A stretch of DNA of 64,000 nt, from contig NZ_CP092915.1 of NCBI RefSeq assembly GCF_022557175.1, positions 3,348,001 through 3,412,000 on the forward strand. Direction: 5' to 3'. The notes beneath the pieces were generated by a model. It searched no databases. It saw only the letters and a program-made list of their open reading frames with translations, and had not been told where the DNA came from. The DNA comes from Mycolicibacterium sp. YH-1 (GTDB lineage Bacteria; Actinomycetota; Actinomycetes; Mycobacteriales; Mycobacteriaceae). A program made the position numbers and the translations under genes. Position 1 is the stretch's first letter. The number at the start of each line of letters is the position of its first letter. Below, piece by piece: positions 26,918 through 35,989 of the stretch.

Positions 26918-28694
26918 TGGCGAACTCGTCTTTCTGCTTGGGGAGAGCGGGGGAGTTGTGGGCGGCGCGCAGGAATCGGCCCGTGCGCTGGTTGCCGACC
27001 AGATCGGTGGCCTGGCCGGCGACGAAAACGGCTCGCCCGCCGACGAACACCGCCGTGACGGTCTCATCGTTGCGGTTGACCATCCGTGAGAGGTCGCCGT
27101 ACTGGTCGACGGGATCCTCCGCGTAGCCGTCGAGGGAGTGGTCGAGGCGCTCGGGATCGATGATGGCGATGTCAGCGCGGTCGCCGACGCGCAGGTGCCC
27201 CGCGTCAAGGCGGTACCAGTCGGCGAGTTCGCCGGTGAGTCTGTGCACCGCGGCCTCGACGGTCATGAACGGCGTGCCCGCCCGCTGCGCATCGTGGACG
27301 TGCCGCAGCAGCCGCAGGCCCATGTTGTAGAAGGCCATGTTCCGCAGGTGGGCGCCTGCGTCGGAGAAGCCCATCTGGATGCCGGGGTCGCGCGCCAGCT
27401 TCTTGAGCACCTTGGGCCGGTGATTGGAGATCGTGGTGCGCCACCGCAGATCCGTGCCGTGCTCGAGGACCAGGTCGAGGAACGCGTCGACCGGATGCAG
27501 TCCGCGGGCGTCAGCGACCTCGCCGAACGTCTTGCCGACAACCGACGCGTCGGGGCAGGCCACGATGTCGGCGTCGTAGAAGTCGCGCTGCCAGACCCGC
27601 ACGCCGAGCTTGTTCTCGTAGTCCTTGCGGAACTGACGCCGGTAGGCCTCGTCGCGCATGAGTTCGTTGCGTTCCACCTCTTCGGCCAGATGCAGCGCGG
27701 CGGCACCGGCGCCGAACTCCTCGAACACCACGAGGTCGATACCGTCGGCGTAGACCTCGAACGGCACGGGCAGGTGCTGCCACCGGAAGTTGCCGCCGAG
27801 AAGGTTCACCGCGCGCGCCAGCGGGCCCATCATGTGGATCGCGTAGGGGTTGGACTTCACGTCGGCCGCCGACAGCAGGCTGGTCTTGAGCGGATTGCGG
27901 AAGATGCCGAGCGACTGCGCCACCTGGGAGGCCAGGTTGAGCGGGTTGGAGATGTCCGGCCCGGACTGCATGACCCGGCCCGCCCGCCGCAGCAGCGACT
28001 TCAGCCTGCGCAGCTCGCGGGGCTTCGCGTAGGTGGACGGCAGCGTGCGCGACCGGCAGACTTCGCCGTCGATCTTGTCGAACAGCAGTTGCATCGAAGA
28101 CATACCGACGAAGCCGGCCCGCAGCGCCTCGCCGAGCATCTCCTCCATGCGCGCCAGTTCCTGCCGGGTCGGCTGATCGTCCTTGCGGGTGGCCCGGTCC
28201 AGGCCCATCACTGCGGTTCGCATGTCGGAGTGGCCGATGAACGCGGCGAGGTTCGGGCCCAGCGGGCGCGCCTCGAGTGCCTCGATGTACTCGTCACAGG
28301 TGGTCCACGTCTTGTTGCCGTCGACCGCGCCGATAACGTGCTCGCGCGGGATGGCCTCGACCCGGCCGAACAGATCGCCTGCCTCGGTGCCGTCGACGTG
28401 AATGGTCGACAGCGAGCACGAACCGAGCATGACGGTGGTGACGCCGTGTCGCAGCGACTCGGCCAGAGCGGGACCGTTGAGCACCTCGACGTCGTAGTGG
28501 GTGTGGATGTCGAGCATCCCGGGCAGCACCCACTTGCCGGTCGCGTCGATCACCTGCGGGCAGCCCGTCGGGTCGAGTTCATCGGTGGTGATCACCACGA
28601 CGTGACCGTCGCGGATACCGAGGTTGCGCACCGCTGACGCGGCGCCGGTTCCATCGAACCAGCGGCCGTTGCGGATGATCGTGTCGTAGGTCAC
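26907..28694 (-). CDS. N-acyl-D-amino-acid deacylase/amidohydrolase-3 family protein
   Basis: A 595-residue zinc amidohydrolase resembling mycobacterial D-aminoacylase-type proteins (Rv2913c-like). It starts with the small beta domain TYDTIIRNGRWFDGTG, then has the HxH metal site in MLDIHTHYDVEVL, later His residues in AAFIGHSD and ISNHRP, and the closing Asp in GFSDAGAHLRNMAFYN. It ends with the returning beta domain (GDRADIAIIDPERL, AVFVGGRAVF). The natural substrate is uncertain. It overlaps the SnoaL-like gene. Confidence 0.85.
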   Translation of the reverse strand: MTYDTIIRNGRWFDGTGAASAVRNLGIRDGHVVVITTDELDPTGCPQVIDATGKWVLPGMLDIHTHYDVEVLNGPALAESLRHGVTTVMLGSCSLSTIHVDGTEAGDLFGRVEAIPREHVIGAVDGNKTWTTCDEYIEALEARPLGPNLAAFIGHSDMRTAVMGLDRATRKDDQPTRQELARMEEMLGEALRAGFVGMSSMQLLFDKIDGEVCRSRTLPSTYAKPRELRRLKSLLRRAGRVMQSGPDISNPLNLASQVAQSLGIFRNPLKTSLLSAADVKSNPYAIHMMGPLARAVNLLGGNFRWQHLPVPFEVYADGIDLVVFEEFGAGAAALHLAEEVERNELMRDEAYRRQFRKDYENKLGVRVWQRDFYDADIVACPDASVVGKTFGEVADARGLHPVDAFLDLVLEHGTDLRWRTTISNHRPKVLKKLARDPGIQMGFSDAGAHLRNMAFYNMGLRLLRHVHDAQRAGTPFMTVEAAVHRLTGELADWYRLDAGHLRVGDRADIAIIDPERLDHSLDGYAEDPVDQYGDLSRMVNRNDETVTAVFVGGRAVFVAGQATDLVGNQRTGRFLRAAHNSPALPKQKDEFASVS

Positions 28695-28758
28695 CCCGTC
28701 ATAGAACCGTCCCCGGCCAGCGGTGTCAACGAAATCGTGAACAGATTCTGAAATTTGT

Positions 28759-29682
28759 CTACTGGACCGACCAGGCGTCGGGCATTCGCCCGTCGGTATC
28801 GGTGAAGCGATACTCGCGCGCCAGTTCTGCCGAGCTCACCGACCGCAGGTTCCAGCGGGCACGGTCGGGGTCCGCGGCGATCGCGGCGATACCGCGGCCC
28901 AGGTATCGAGGCGTCTCCGATTCCGCGAAGGGCGGCGGTGCGACCGAGTGGCCGTCGGTGCGTTCCGGGTCCATCGCCGCCTGCCAGTCACTCTCGCTGA
29001 CGCCGTAGTTGTCCAGCATCATCTCCGACCGCAGCCACCCCGGAGTCACCGAGACCGCGGTCGCCCCGTACGGCGCCAGATCGTGCCCCTGGCTGAACGC
29101 CAGCCGGTTCGCGGCGACCTTCGCCAGGTCGTAGAACGCCGAGATGCGGTAGTGATTCGCGTTGAACTCCGCCGTACCGTCGGTCACCTCGACCAGCAGA
29201 CCACCGGGTCGCGACACCAGCAGCGGCAGCAGACAGTGCGAGGTGATCAGGTGGGTGTCGATGCCCAGGCGCAGGATGCGCAGTCCATCGGCGAGGTCGT
29301 GCTCCCACAGCGGCCGGTTCCACGATGACGGCGACCCCTTGAGGACCTCCGCGCCCCATATGGAGTTGACCAGTACATCGATGGCGCCATGGTCCGTGCG
29401 CACCCGGTCGGCCAGCGCGCGCACCTGGTCGGGCTCGAGATGATCGACGGCGACCGCGATGCCGACACCGCCGAGGTCGGTGACCAACTGGGCGGTCTCC
29501 TCGATGGTCTCGGGCCGGTCGTAGTCCGACTGCAGCAGGCCCGACGCACTGCTGCGCCCAGTGCAGATCACCGTCGCGCCGGCCTCACCGAGAGCAGCGG
29601 CGATACCCCTGCCGGCCCCACGGGTGGCCCCTGCGACCACGGCGACGCGGCCCCGGAGGTCTGGTGGAACATGCTGCGACAT
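28759..29682 (-). CDS. Short-chain dehydrogenase/reductase
   Basis: A 307-residue SDR. The Rossmann glycine motif is AVVAGATRGAGRGIAAAL and the catalytic pair is YDLAK (Tyr and Lys). The segment VNSIWGAEV replaces the usual NNAG. The C-terminal extension beyond residue 250 is longer than usual. The ATG at 29682 is chosen because upstream codons reach into the divergent promoter. It sits 65 bp from the divergent dienelactone hydrolase gene. The substrate is unknown. Confidence 0.85.
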   Translation of the reverse strand: MSQHVPPDLRGRVAVVAGATRGAGRGIAAALGEAGATVICTGRSSASGLLQSDYDRPETIEETAQLVTDLGGVGIAVAVDHLEPDQVRALADRVRTDHGAIDVLVNSIWGAEVLKGSPSSWNRPLWEHDLADGLRILRLGIDTHLITSHCLLPLLVSRPGGLLVEVTDGTAEFNANHYRISAFYDLAKVAANRLAFSQGHDLAPYGATAVSVTPGWLRSEMMLDNYGVSESDWQAAMDPERTDGHSVAPPPFAESETPRYLGRGIAAIAADPDRARWNLRSVSSAELAREYRFTDTDGRMPDAWSVQ

Positions 29683-29746
29683 CCACCCAGTATTGGTGGT
29701 GTGGCGCTTCGCCAGCGGCACTTCCGCATACGCGGGCATACTCGCG

Positions 29747-30670
29747 ATGGTGACCCCGCTGCAGCGGTACATCGCCGAGGAGATCGCCACCGATCACGTT
29801 GACGGTCTGCTGTCCAGACGGGAGGCGCTGCGGCGCCTCGCGCTGATCGGTGTCGGCACCGCCGCGGCCACCGCGCTGATCACCGCGTGCGGGCAGTCAC
29901 GCGAGCAGGACACGGCCCCGACCAGTGACTCCGCCACCAGCCCGACGACCGCGCCCGGCGGTGCTTCGCCACCCGGTGCGGAGACCGCGGTCGCAGGTGA
30001 GCCCATCACCTGGGCCGGACCCCAGGGCGACCTGCAGGGTGTCTGGGCACCGGCACAGAATCCCAGGGGCGGCGTGCTCGTCATCCACGAGAACAAGGGG
30101 CTCACCGACTGGGCCCGGTCGGTCGCGGGGCGGCTGGCGGGGATCGGGTACTCGGCCCTGGCCATCGACCTACTCTCTGCCCAGGGTGGGACCGCCACCT
30201 TCACCGACCCCGCCGAGGCCACCGCGGCGCTGAGCACGATCCCGCCCGCGGAGTTCGTGGCCAATCTGAAGTCCGGTGTCGCCGAGGTGGCCCGGCGCGC
30301 ACCGGGCGTCAAACTCGCCGCGGTCGGGTTCTGCATGGGCGGCGGCCTGGTTTGGCAGCTGCTCGCATCCGGTGAGCCACGGCTCTCAGCGGCTGTCCCG
30401 TTCTACGGCCCGCTGCCCGATGGCGCTGACTTCGGCGGCTCCCGCGATGTCGCGGTACTGGGCTTCTACGCAGAGAAGGACGCCCGGGTCAACGCGACGA
30501 GGGAGGCGGCGGAGCAGGCGCTCACCAGGGCCGGTCTGGTGCACGAGTTGGTCATGGAGCCTGGCGCCGACCATGCGTTCTTCAACGACACGGGGCCGCG
30601 GTACGACCCGGCGGCGGCCGCTGATGCGTGGCAGCGTCTGCAGGATTGGTTCACCCGGTACGTCGGCTAG
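29747..30670 (+). CDS. Exported dienelactone hydrolase-family lipoprotein
   Basis: A 307-residue alpha/beta hydrolase. The N terminus has a twin-arginine-like run (LSRREALRRLALIG), a hydrophobic segment and a lipobox ending LITACGQ, so it is probably exported and lipid-anchored. A Thr/Ser/Pro linker of about 40 residues leads to the catalytic domain. That domain has a Cys nucleophile in GFCMGGGLV, Asp near YAEKDARV and His in GADHAFFND. The Cys nucleophile is typical of dienelactone hydrolases; a surface lipoprotein of this family is less common. Confidence 0.83.
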   Translation: MVTPLQRYIAEEIATDHVDGLLSRREALRRLALIGVGTAAATALITACGQSREQDTAPTSDSATSPTTAPGGASPPGAETAVAGEPITWAGPQGDLQGVWAPAQNPRGGVLVIHENKGLTDWARSVAGRLAGIGYSALAIDLLSAQGGTATFTDPAEATAALSTIPPAEFVANLKSGVAEVARRAPGVKLAAVGFCMGGGLVWQLLASGEPRLSAAVPFYGPLPDGADFGGSRDVAVLGFYAEKDARVNATREAAEQALTRAGLVHELVMEPGADHAFFNDTGPRYDPAAAADAWQRLQDWFTRYVG

Positions 30671-30719
30671 TCCCGTCCATCGACGACGAATGGGTCCTGC
30701 GGTGACCTAGGATCCGAGC

Positions 30720-31142
30720 ATGGTTCGACGGGCTGACGTGACGTTGGCGAGCGTGCTCGGGGCGGTTTTGGCCACGGCGTTCGCGATGGTGACCGCGTCC
30801 GCACCCGCCACGGCCGAGCCGGAATCACCGCCCTGCTCGTTCGCGCTGACCCCGCCGCGTGTGGTGGATGTGTCGGGCACCCCGATGGTGACGGCGTCGG
30901 TGAACCCGGCCGGTTGCTCGGTCGCGGCCGAGCCGACGTCATCGGTCGCCTGCGTGCAGATGGAGGGCAGTTCCGCGGTACAGCAGTGCGCCTCAACCGA
31001 GGGGCCCGGCACCGCGAAGGTCTTCTACGGTCCGTACCGGCCCGGTGCCACCTATGTGGCGACGGGTCGTGGCTGCGCGTCGACGGGCAATCCACCCCGA
31101 TCGCTGTGCCAGACCGCGGGCCCGCTGACCGCCACGCTGTAG
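30720..31142 (+). CDS. Small secreted Cys-containing mycobacterial protein
   Basis: I do not recognise a family for this 140-residue protein. It has a signal peptide of about 32 residues (VLGAVLATAFAMVTASAPATAEP). The mature part has eight cysteines, including PPCSFAL, AGCSV, VACVQ, QQCAS, RGCAS and SLCQT, suggesting disulfides outside the membrane. Codon use is typical of the genome. It stands alone between the dienelactone hydrolase and a permease operon. Confidence 0.7.
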   Translation: MVRRADVTLASVLGAVLATAFAMVTASAPATAEPESPPCSFALTPPRVVDVSGTPMVTASVNPAGCSVAAEPTSSVACVQMEGSSAVQQCASTEGPGTAKVFYGPYRPGATYVATGRGCASTGNPPRSLCQTAGPLTATL

Positions 31143-31253
31143 CCCCTGCGGCGTTTCGATCACGGTGACTCCAGATATGGTCGCGGCCATCCACCGAGCC
31201 CTATCGTCCCTCTAGTCGCCGGCACTCGGCGCCATGAAGGGGCGGGTACAAGC

Positions 31254-32690
31254 ATGTCCGAAACCATTGCTGCAACAGATGATTTGGGCATCCCCGAGAG
31301 ACCGGACCGCAAGCTGCGGGGCCGCCTCGGCGTCGCCTCCATAGTCTTCATGGTGGTCGCAGCGGCCGCGCCGCTTGGGGTTATCGGCGGTGTCGTGCCG
31401 CTGGGCATCGCCTCGGGCAACGGCACCGGCTTCCCCGCGACCTTCATCGTGGCCACCGCCGTATTCCTGTTGTTCGCGGTCGGTTTCACCGCGATGACGC
31501 CCTTCGTCGAGGAGGCCGGGGCGTTCTTCTCCTATGTGCGCACGTCGCTGGGCGCACCGACCGGCATCGGCATAGCCTTTGTCGCGATCGTCACCTACGT
31601 CGCCCTCGAGGCCGGCGTCTATGGCCTGCTGGGCCTCGCGGGATCGAGCGTCGTCGAATTGTTCGGCGGCCCCGCGGTGCCGTGGTGGTCGGTCGCGTTG
31701 GTCACCTTCGCGGTGACGACCTACCTCGGCTACCGCAGCATCGAACTGTCGAGCAAGGTGCTCGGCATCCTGCTGACGGCCGAGATCGCGATCGTCGCCG
31801 TCCTCGATCTGGTGATCGTCGTCGAAGGTGGTGACAGCGGATTGTCCGCCGGCATAGTCGATCCCCAGGCCATCCTGTCCGGATCGCTGGGCATCGGCCT
31901 GCTCTTCGCGATCATCAGCTACGTCGGCTTCGAGGCGACCGCAGTGTTCCGCGACGAGGTACGCGACCCCGAGCGCACCATCCCGCGTGCGACGTATGTG
32001 TCACTGGTGCTGATCGGCGTCTTCTACGCCATCACGAGTTGGGCGTTCATCTCGGGCTGGGGCGACGAGGAGGCCGTCCGCAGGGCCACCGACGAGGGCG
32101 CGACATTCCTCGGCGACACCGCCCAGCGCTACCTCGGCGTCGTCGGCGCAGACCTCGTCACGGTGCTGTACTTCACGAGCCTGTTCGCGTGCATCCTCGC
32201 GTTCCACAACGTCGCGTCGCGGTACGTCTTCGCGCTGTCCGCGCGCGACGTCCTACCGGCGACGCTGAGTAGGCCGCACCACCGGCACGGCTCGCCGCAC
32301 CGGGCGTCGCTGTGGATCTCCGGCGTCGTCGCGGTCGGCATCCTGGCCGCGGTGGTGTTCGGACTCGACCCCGCGGCGCAGTTCTACACCTGGTTCGCCG
32401 GTGTGACGACGGTCGGCGTGATCATCCTGATGGTCACGACCACCGTCGCGGTGCTGGTGTTCTTCGCCCGCGATCGAAAGGGTCACTCCCAGTGGCGCGT
32501 TCGCATCGCGCCGGCGCTGGGTCTGGTCGGCCTCGTCGCCGCCCTCGGCCTGATCCTGGCCAACCTCAGCGATCTGGTCGGTGGTTCCAGCGTGCTCGCG
32601 TGGATCATCGTGGGCCTGCTCGCCGTCGCGTTCGCCGCGGGCTTCGTCATCGGTGCCCGGGTCCCGGACAAGTCAGACCAGGTCGCCTGA
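31254..32690 (+). CDS. APC-superfamily amino acid/amine permease
   Basis: A 478-residue transporter with about 12 TM helices. Helix 1 carries AAAAPLGVIGGVVPLGIASG and helix 6 ISYVGFEATAVFRDEVRDPERTIPRA, both typical of APC-type permeases. The start ATG at 31254 gives a normal cytosolic N terminus of about 25 residues. Its stop overlaps the start of a gamma-glutamyl-ligase-type enzyme (TGATG), and a flavin monooxygenase follows. Uptake of an amine or amino acid for the downstream enzymes is the simplest reading. Confidence 0.87.
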   Translation: MSETIAATDDLGIPERPDRKLRGRLGVASIVFMVVAAAAPLGVIGGVVPLGIASGNGTGFPATFIVATAVFLLFAVGFTAMTPFVEEAGAFFSYVRTSLGAPTGIGIAFVAIVTYVALEAGVYGLLGLAGSSVVELFGGPAVPWWSVALVTFAVTTYLGYRSIELSSKVLGILLTAEIAIVAVLDLVIVVEGGDSGLSAGIVDPQAILSGSLGIGLLFAIISYVGFEATAVFRDEVRDPERTIPRATYVSLVLIGVFYAITSWAFISGWGDEEAVRRATDEGATFLGDTAQRYLGVVGADLVTVLYFTSLFACILAFHNVASRYVFALSARDVLPATLSRPHHRHGSPHRASLWISGVVAVGILAAVVFGLDPAAQFYTWFAGVTTVGVIILMVTTTVAVLVFFARDRKGHSQWRVRIAPALGLVGLVAALGLILANLSDLVGGSSVLAWIIVGLLAVAFAAGFVIGARVPDKSDQVA

Positions 32691-34033
32691 TGACACAGAT
32701 CATCGACGGACGATCCGCGGCGACCGCCCCCGAACTCGAATTGCTGCGGGGGCTCGAGGACGGTTCTCTTGGCGAGATCGAAGTGGCCTGGAGTGACGCG
32801 TTCGGTCACGCCGCGGGCAAGCGAATCCCGGCGCGGGGCTTCCTCGAGCGTGCCAGGAGCAGCGGGTTCGCGTTCTGCGAGGCCGCGCTCGGCTGGAACA
32901 CCGACGGCACCGTCATCGACTCGCTGCGGCTGACCAACTGGGACAGCGGTTATCCCGATGTGCTGGCAGTGCCCGATCTCGCGACGTTCCGGCCGCTGCC
33001 GTGGCGTCCCGGCGTCGGCCACGTCGTGTCCGATGTCGTGCGGCACGACCGGCAGCCCTCACCGCTGGATCCGCGCGGCGTGCTCAAACGGGTGCTGGCT
33101 CGACTCCTCGCGCTGGGTTACACCGCCAAGGTCGGGGTGGAACTCGAGTTCTACCTGCTGAATCCGGACGGGTCGCCGTTCCAGGAGGACATTCACGCCT
33201 ACTCGCTGGAGAACGCCAACGCCCTCGATCCGATCCTGACCGACCTGCACGAGACCCTGGGCGCATTCACCAGGCTCGAGGGCATCCAGACCGAGTACGG
33301 GCCGGGCCAGGTCGAGACCAATCTGATCTACACCGATGCGCTGGAGGCCGCCGACGACAGTGTGCGGCTGAAGTACGCGGCCAAGGAGGTGGCGCGCAGG
33401 CACGGCAAGATCGCCAGCTTCATGCCCAAACCCTTCTCCGAGCATTCGGGAAGCTCTGCACACCTGCATATCTCGCTGTGGCGGGACGGCCAGCCCGCGT
33501 TCGGGTCCGACGATGGCAACGAGAACGACGTCGCCCTGCACGCGATCGCAGGCCTGCTCGAACATCTGCCGTCGATAACCCTGTTCGGTGCACACTCGGT
33601 GAACGCCTACCGCCGGTTCGTGCCCGACTCGTTTGCGCCTGCCACCGTCACCTGGAGTCGCGACAACCGCAGCGCCGCGGTGCGGTCACTGATTGAGTCG
33701 ACACCCGAGGGCAATCGCATCGAACTGCGGACGGGCGGCTCGGACGCCAACCCTTACTGGCTCACCGCGTCGGCACTCGCAGCCGTGGTCGCCGGACTTG
33801 AGGCGGCCAGGAGGCCACCGTTGGCCGAGGGCGGAAACCTGTACGGCAGTGGGACTCCACTGCCGGAATCCCTTGGCGTGGCCGTTGCGCTGGCCACCAG
33901 GAACGACACGATCGCCGACATCCTGGGCGCCGCGTCGGTACATGACTTCGCGGCGATCGCCAGCAGTGAGTGGATCGAGTACAACGGCCACGTCAGCGAC
34001 TGGGAACGCCAGCGCTACCTGACGCGATCGTGA
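32690..34033 (+). CDS. Glutamine-synthetase-family gamma-glutamyl-amine ligase (PuuA-like)
   Basis: A 447-residue glutamine synthetase superfamily enzyme, likely a gamma-glutamylpolyamine or related ligase. Key segments are VGVELEFYLL, EYGPGQVETNL, GSSAHLHISLW, TWSRDNRSAAVR and IELRTGGSDANPYW, covering metal, ATP and glutamate sites. The ATG at 32690 overlaps the permease stop. Its neighbours, a permease and a flavin monooxygenase, fit a route that imports an amine, glutamylates it and oxidises the product. It is only distantly related to the GS-like protein at 22676. Confidence 0.85.
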   Translation: MTQIIDGRSAATAPELELLRGLEDGSLGEIEVAWSDAFGHAAGKRIPARGFLERARSSGFAFCEAALGWNTDGTVIDSLRLTNWDSGYPDVLAVPDLATFRPLPWRPGVGHVVSDVVRHDRQPSPLDPRGVLKRVLARLLALGYTAKVGVELEFYLLNPDGSPFQEDIHAYSLENANALDPILTDLHETLGAFTRLEGIQTEYGPGQVETNLIYTDALEAADDSVRLKYAAKEVARRHGKIASFMPKPFSEHSGSSAHLHISLWRDGQPAFGSDDGNENDVALHAIAGLLEHLPSITLFGAHSVNAYRRFVPDSFAPATVTWSRDNRSAAVRSLIESTPEGNRIELRTGGSDANPYWLTASALAAVVAGLEAARRPPLAEGGNLYGSGTPLPESLGVAVALATRNDTIADILGAASVHDFAAIASSEWIEYNGHVSDWERQRYLTRS

Positions 34034-34079
34034 GCCGCCCAGCGAATCGTTCCCCGCTTTCGGTGAGGAGAGACCGACC

Positions 34080-35309
34080 ATGACACTCGATTCCGTCGCG
34101 GCGCGGCCCGCATTCTCCGACGAACCGTTGCGTGGCACGACCGCCGACCGCCTGGCTCGACTGCCAGAGATCGTCGCGGAGTTGCGTCGTGCGGATGCCA
34201 CCGCCGAGCGGGATCGCATCCTGCAGTACGGTGCCGTCGAGCGAATCCGCCGCGCAGGCCTGCTCGATCTGCGCGTTCCCGCACGGTACGGCGGTCCCGG
34301 AGGGCGGGTTCGCGATGTGCTCTTCACCGTGATTCAGATTGCGAGGGGCAGTTCGAATGTCGCGCAGTCGCTGCGCGCACACTACGGCTTCGCTGAGCGT
34401 CTGCTGAGCAACCGGGCAACCGAACACGAACGGGTGCAGTGGTTTCCGGTCATCAGTGCAGGAACCGTGTTCGGCAACGCGATCACCGACCTCAACGGCA
34501 AGGCGCCATCGAGTGCGGACACGACCCTCATCGCCGACGCGGCGGGCGTGCTGCGCCTCAACGGTCACAAGTTCTACTCCACCGGAACGCTTTTCGCCGA
34601 CGTCATCGCGGTGTCGGCCGTTGACTCCGGTGGCCGTGACCTGCAGGCGATCGTGCCGACGGACCGCGTCGGCGTCGAGCTGTTCGACGACTGGGACGGT
34701 TTCGGTCAGCGCCTCACCGCCAGCGGCGGAACCCGATTCGACGATGTTGCGGTGCACCCCGACGAGGTCACCACGATCTCGGACGGTGCGCACCTGGGCC
34801 ACAGCACCGGCTTCCTGCAGCTGTATCTGGCTGCCGTGGCGGCGGGCATCGCGCACGCGACCGCTGACGACGCGGTGGCCTACGTCCGCGAGCGGGCGCG
34901 ACCGGCGGCGCACTCGGTGGCCGCGACGGCGGCACAGGATCCGTTCGTGCTGGAGGCCGTCGGCGAGATCGCGGCCAACGCCGCCGCCGCGGAGGCTCTG
35001 GTGCTCGTGGCGGCCGACGCGATCGATGACATCACCGACGCCGGGCGCCAGGACGATGCCGCTGCTCTGGCCGACCTGGCGGTCGTCATCGCCAAGGCGC
35101 AACTGATCGCGGAGCGCCTGACGTTGTCGGGTGCGCAACGGTTGTTCGACACCGGCGGCGCATCGGCCACCGCGCGGACACTCAATCTGGACCGGCACTG
35201 GCGCAATGCGCGCACCCTGGCCAGCCACAACCCGCTCGCCTACAAGGCCCACGCGACGGGGGACTACCTGGTCAATGGCACCTGGCCGCCGGCCAACGGC
35301 TACTTCTGA
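34080..35309 (+). CDS. Acyl-CoA-dehydrogenase-fold flavin monooxygenase (DszC/SfnB-like)
   Basis: A 409-residue protein of the acyl-CoA dehydrogenase fold. It has the N-terminal helical domain (RAGLLDLRVPARYGGPG), the middle beta domain (GNAITDLNGK, LNGHKFYSTGTLFAD) and the C-terminal helices ending RTLASHNPLAYKAHATGDY. The catalytic Glu region of true dehydrogenases is not evident. The NPLAYKA ending matches flavin-dependent DszC/SfnB monooxygenases acting on sulfur or nitrogen compounds. A strong GAGGAG precedes the ATG. It follows the ligase by 46 bp. Confidence 0.8.
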   Translation: MTLDSVAARPAFSDEPLRGTTADRLARLPEIVAELRRADATAERDRILQYGAVERIRRAGLLDLRVPARYGGPGGRVRDVLFTVIQIARGSSNVAQSLRAHYGFAERLLSNRATEHERVQWFPVISAGTVFGNAITDLNGKAPSSADTTLIADAAGVLRLNGHKFYSTGTLFADVIAVSAVDSGGRDLQAIVPTDRVGVELFDDWDGFGQRLTASGGTRFDDVAVHPDEVTTISDGAHLGHSTGFLQLYLAAVAAGIAHATADDAVAYVRERARPAAHSVAATAAQDPFVLEAVGEIAANAAAAEALVLVAADAIDDITDAGRQDDAAALADLAVVIAKAQLIAERLTLSGAQRLFDTGGASATARTLNLDRHWRNARTLASHNPLAYKAHATGDYLVNGTWPPANGYF

Positions 35310-35331
35310 GCGCTCGGCACCCACTGAACTG

Positions 35332-35393
35332 CGCCGAGACTGCGGGGAGATCGCGATTTGCTCCTAAACCGCGATCTCCCCGCAGTCTCGGCG
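35332..35393. repeat. Perfect 24-bp inverted repeat with 14-base loop
   Basis: Arms 35332-35355 and 35370-35393 are exact complements beginning CGCCGAGACTGCGGGGAG. It lies 23 bp after the monooxygenase stop, so it can act as a rho-independent terminator. The stem is longer and more exact than a typical terminator and has no T-tract, so a dispersed palindromic repeat is also possible. Confidence 0.8.
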
Positions 35394-35504
35394 GGTGGTG
35401 AGCGTGGCGTGGGACCCGGCGTTTGAGGATCGGCGCCGACGGGCATCCGCTCAATCAGCGCGTACGTCAATTCAGCTGACGTACTACCGATTGAAGGAGT
35501 CGTC

Positions 35505-35954
35505 ATGACGACCACCGGCTGGATCATCATCGCCGTCGTCGCCGTACTGGCCGTTCTGGCCGTCGCGTTCATCGCGCGTGCAGCGACCCAGCGGAGAAGG
35601 CGCGTGCAGGCCGACCGAATCCGCGCGGAGGTGAGCGAGGGCGACGAGCGTCTACAGCGGCGTGAGGCCATCACCGCCGAGACCGAGGCCAAGGCACGCG
35701 CGGCGCAGGCCGAATCCGAGGCCAAGGCTGCCGAGGCCGCACGCCTGCAGGAGCGTGCGGCAAGCCACCGCGTCGAGGTCGACTCCGCCCGTGAGCAGCT
35801 CGACGAACGCCGTGAGCGTGCCGATGCGCTGGATCCTCGGACGACTCCGTCCGAGGAGACAACCGCATCCGAGGAGACGACCCCGGCCGACGTTCGGCCC
35901 GAGGGCCGGGGGGAGCACACCTCCCACCGCCAACCTCGGCGCTCCGTTCGGTAG
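35505..35954 (+). CDS. Small membrane protein with cytosolic coiled coil
   Basis: I do not recognise a named family for this 149-residue protein. One TM helix (GWIIIAVVAVLAVLAVAFIA, residues 5-24) is followed by a basic stop-transfer segment. A heptad-rich Ala/Glu/Arg helix runs from about 35 to 110, then an acidic and finally basic tail. It is probably an N-out, C-in anchored coiled coil. A good AAGGAG precedes the ATG. Confidence 0.7.
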   Translation: MTTTGWIIIAVVAVLAVLAVAFIARAATQRRRRVQADRIRAEVSEGDERLQRREAITAETEAKARAAQAESEAKAAEAARLQERAASHRVEVDSAREQLDERRERADALDPRTTPSEETTASEETTPADVRPEGRGEHTSHRQPRRSVR

Positions 35955-35989
35955 GCCCGAGGCGAGACCCGTTGCGGCGCAGGCGCTGG

